A stretch of 64,000 nt of DNA from JBDTSW01 sp963758845 (GTDB lineage: Bacteria > Actinomycetota > Thermoleophilia > Solirubrobacterales > 70-9): NCBI GenBank assembly GCA_963758845.1, contig CAVWWX010000002.1:682001-746000 (forward strand). Direction: 5' to 3'. Under the pieces are notes generated by a model. It was given only the letters and a program-made list of their open reading frames with translations. It did no database searches and had not been told where the DNA came from. Position numbers and translations under genes: made by a program. Positions 62,539-64,000 of this stretch are shown piece by piece; the stretch's first letter is position 1, and every line of letters starts with the position of its first letter.

Positions 62539-63390
62539 ATGACCGCGGGCGGGTTCTGGAATCGGTTCCTGGTGCCCGGCGCGGCTTGGCTCGTGCTCCT
62601 GTTCCTGATCCCGCTCTTCCTCGTCCTGGCGCTGTCGTTCGGGTTCGTCGACGACCTCGGCCGCGCGGTCTACTCATTCGAGCTCGACAACTACGCCGAC
62701 GCCTTCGACGCTACCTACCTGCCGGTCCTGCTCCGATCGGTGCTCTACGCCCTGGCGACGACCCTGTTGTGCCTGGCGATCGGCTACCCCGTCGCCTACT
62801 ACATCGCTCGCTACGGGGGCAAGTACCGCAACGCGCTGATCGCCCTGCTGGTGCTCCCGTTCTTCGTCAACTACCTGGTCCGCACCTACGCCTGGGTGGC
62901 GCTGCTGGCCGACGAGGGCCTCGTCAACAGCGCGCTCATGAACCTCGGGCTTACCGATACGGGAATCCAGATGATCAACACCCCGTGGGCTGTGATCGGT
63001 GGCCTCACCTACGGCTACCTCGTGTTCATGATCCTGCCGGTGTACGGCTCGCTCGAACGGCTCGACAAGTCCGTGATCGAGGCGGGCAAGGACCTCTACG
63101 GGACGCCCTGGGCGACGTTCCGCCACGTCACCCTCCCTCAGACGAAGCAGGGCATCCTCGCCGGCTCGGTGCTCGTCTTCCTGCCGGCAGTCGGCGACTT
63201 CGTCGCGGCGCAGCTGCTCGGAGGGCCCGACACCTACATGGTCGGCAACCTGATCCAGGATCAGTTCTTTACCGCCAACAACTGGCCGTTCGGGGCCGCG
63301 CTGACCGTGGTGATGATGCTGTTCCTGTCGGTCTGGATGGTCTTGTACCTGCGCTCTGCGGCGCGTGATGTGAGGGCCGAGCCGGCATGA
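62539..63390 (+). CDS. PotB-like permease 2
   Basis: 283 residues, six helices from LVLLFLIPLFLVLALSFGFV. The EAA loop is IEAGKDLYGTPWATFRHVTL, then FLPAVGDFVAAQLLGGPD. Its stop overlaps the next permease start (ATGA). No ATPase gene is found upstream in this transporter operon. Confidence 0.9.
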   Translation: MTAGGFWNRFLVPGAAWLVLLFLIPLFLVLALSFGFVDDLGRAVYSFELDNYADAFDATYLPVLLRSVLYALATTLLCLAIGYPVAYYIARYGGKYRNALIALLVLPFFVNYLVRTYAWVALLADEGLVNSALMNLGLTDTGIQMINTPWAVIGGLTYGYLVFMILPVYGSLERLDKSVIEAGKDLYGTPWATFRHVTLPQTKQGILAGSVLVFLPAVGDFVAAQLLGGPDTYMVGNLIQDQFFTANNWPFGAALTVVMMLFLSVWMVLYLRSAARDVRAEPA

Positions 63391-64000
63391 GCCCGGCATT
63401 CGACAAGCCGCGCTTCCTGCGCGTCTTCACGGCGGGCGTCTATTTCTTCCTGTTCGCCCCGATCATCGTCGTGATCGTGTTCTCGTTCAACTCGATCAAG
63501 TCGCTGGTCTCGTTCGAGGGGTTCTCCCTGACCTGGTACGAGGCCTTCCTCGACAACCCCGAGCTGCGCGAGTCGCTTTACGCCTCGCTCGAGATCGCGC
63601 TGCTGACGATGGTGGCCGCGACCGTGATCGGGACGGCACTGGCGATCGGGCTCGTCCGGGCGCGAGCGCGCTGGGCGCCCGGCGCGAACATCCTGATGCT
63701 GGTCCCCCTGGTTACACCCGAGATCGTCGCCGGGATCTCGGCGCTCCTGATCTTCTCCCAGCTCGGCATCGCCCTGTCGTTCTGGACGATCGTGCTGGCC
63801 CACATCACCTTCTCGATCTCCTACGTGACGATCGTCGTCCGGGCGCGGATGGCAGCGATCTCTGAGGAGGTGGAGGAAGCCGCGATGGATCTCGGCGCCA
63901 CCCGCTGGCAGTCGGTCCGTCTGGTGCTGGTGCCCGCCCTGTGGCCGGCGGTACTGGCGGCGGGGCTGCTGGTCTTCGCGTTCTCCTTCGACGACTTCGT
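63387..64000 (+). CDS. PotC-like permease 2, 3' end cut by window
   Basis: About 204 residues are visible and the frame is open at base 64000; roughly 60 residues are missing. Helices start FLFAPIIVVIVFSFNSIKS; the EAA loop is EEAAMDLGATRWQSVRLVLV and the visible end FAFSFDDFV is typical of PotC. An ATPase gene may follow outside the window. Confidence 0.88.
   Translation, partial: MSPAFDKPRFLRVFTAGVYFFLFAPIIVVIVFSFNSIKSLVSFEGFSLTWYEAFLDNPELRESLYASLEIALLTMVAATVIGTALAIGLVRARARWAPGANILMLVPLVTPEIVAGISALLIFSQLGIALSFWTIVLAHITFSISYVTIVVRARMAAISEEVEEAAMDLGATRWQSVRLVLVPALWPAVLAAGLLVFAFSFDDF

Overview
The window is GC-rich bacterial DNA with dense, often overlapping genes (ATGA, GTGA and TGATG junctions), frequent GTG and TTG starts, and an actinobacterial gene set: Rpf-like secreted protein, CGNR protein, PucR regulator, CHAD proteins next to Ppx and Ppk, UppP, and actinobacterial-type NhaP2 antiporter. 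A deep-branching actinobacterium (Thermoleophilia or Solirubrobacterales-like) is my best guess. That is inference from gene content, with no marker gene to prove it. I see no rRNA, tRNA, CRISPR array, phage module or insertion sequence.

Layout. 1-12 kb: mixed housekeeping genes (FAD oxidoreductase, CGNR regulator, metallophosphoesterase plus lipoate ligase, Rpf-like protein with a perfect CRP-type palindrome upstream, two crotonases, HD protein, K+/H+ antiporter, UppP). Four of these genes carry single-base frameshifts. 12.1-23.7 kb: a phosphate and polyphosphate block consisting of a PhoP/PhoB-like response regulator, pstSCAB, phoU, ppx/gppA, two CHAD proteins, an M1 peptidase and ppk1. GTTCAC-type direct repeats in 11-bp register lie before the regulator, pstS and ppk. 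23.7-27.3 kb: an amine-oxidase-like flavoprotein, a badly frameshifted GHMP kinase, dinB and a small zinc-ribbon protein.

27.3-34.4 kb is the anomaly. The plus strand turns into long stretches that are almost only A and G, alternating with recognisable but broken genes (msrA, two alpha/beta hydrolases, an NmrA-like SDR, ltrA, a coiled-coil protein). At least two purine stretches are not insertions. Read in the right frame they continue the hydrolase and LtrA proteins at the expected length, with pyrimidines replaced by purines. The bias follows the plus strand even where the gene is on the minus strand. A failed or unpolished long-read consensus is the simplest explanation and must be excluded before any biology is claimed.

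34.6-64 kb is clean again. It holds an esterase with two aldehyde dehydrogenases; a partner-switching stress module (STAS, GAF/PAS/SpoIIE phosphatase, RsbW-like kinase, second STAS); topoisomerase IB; and a polyamine-type ABC transporter (potADBC) divergent from an aminotransferase-PucR-saccharopine-dehydrogenase-like-alanine-dehydrogenase operon that makes a coherent amine-catabolism unit, with pyruvate-accepting transamination and alanine recycled by Ald. After these come an acyl-CoA block (thioesterase, ADP-forming acyl-CoA synthetase, acyl-CoA dehydrogenase), and a Rieske oxygenase followed by two TetR regulators and a second PotD-PotB-PotC transporter that runs off the window end.
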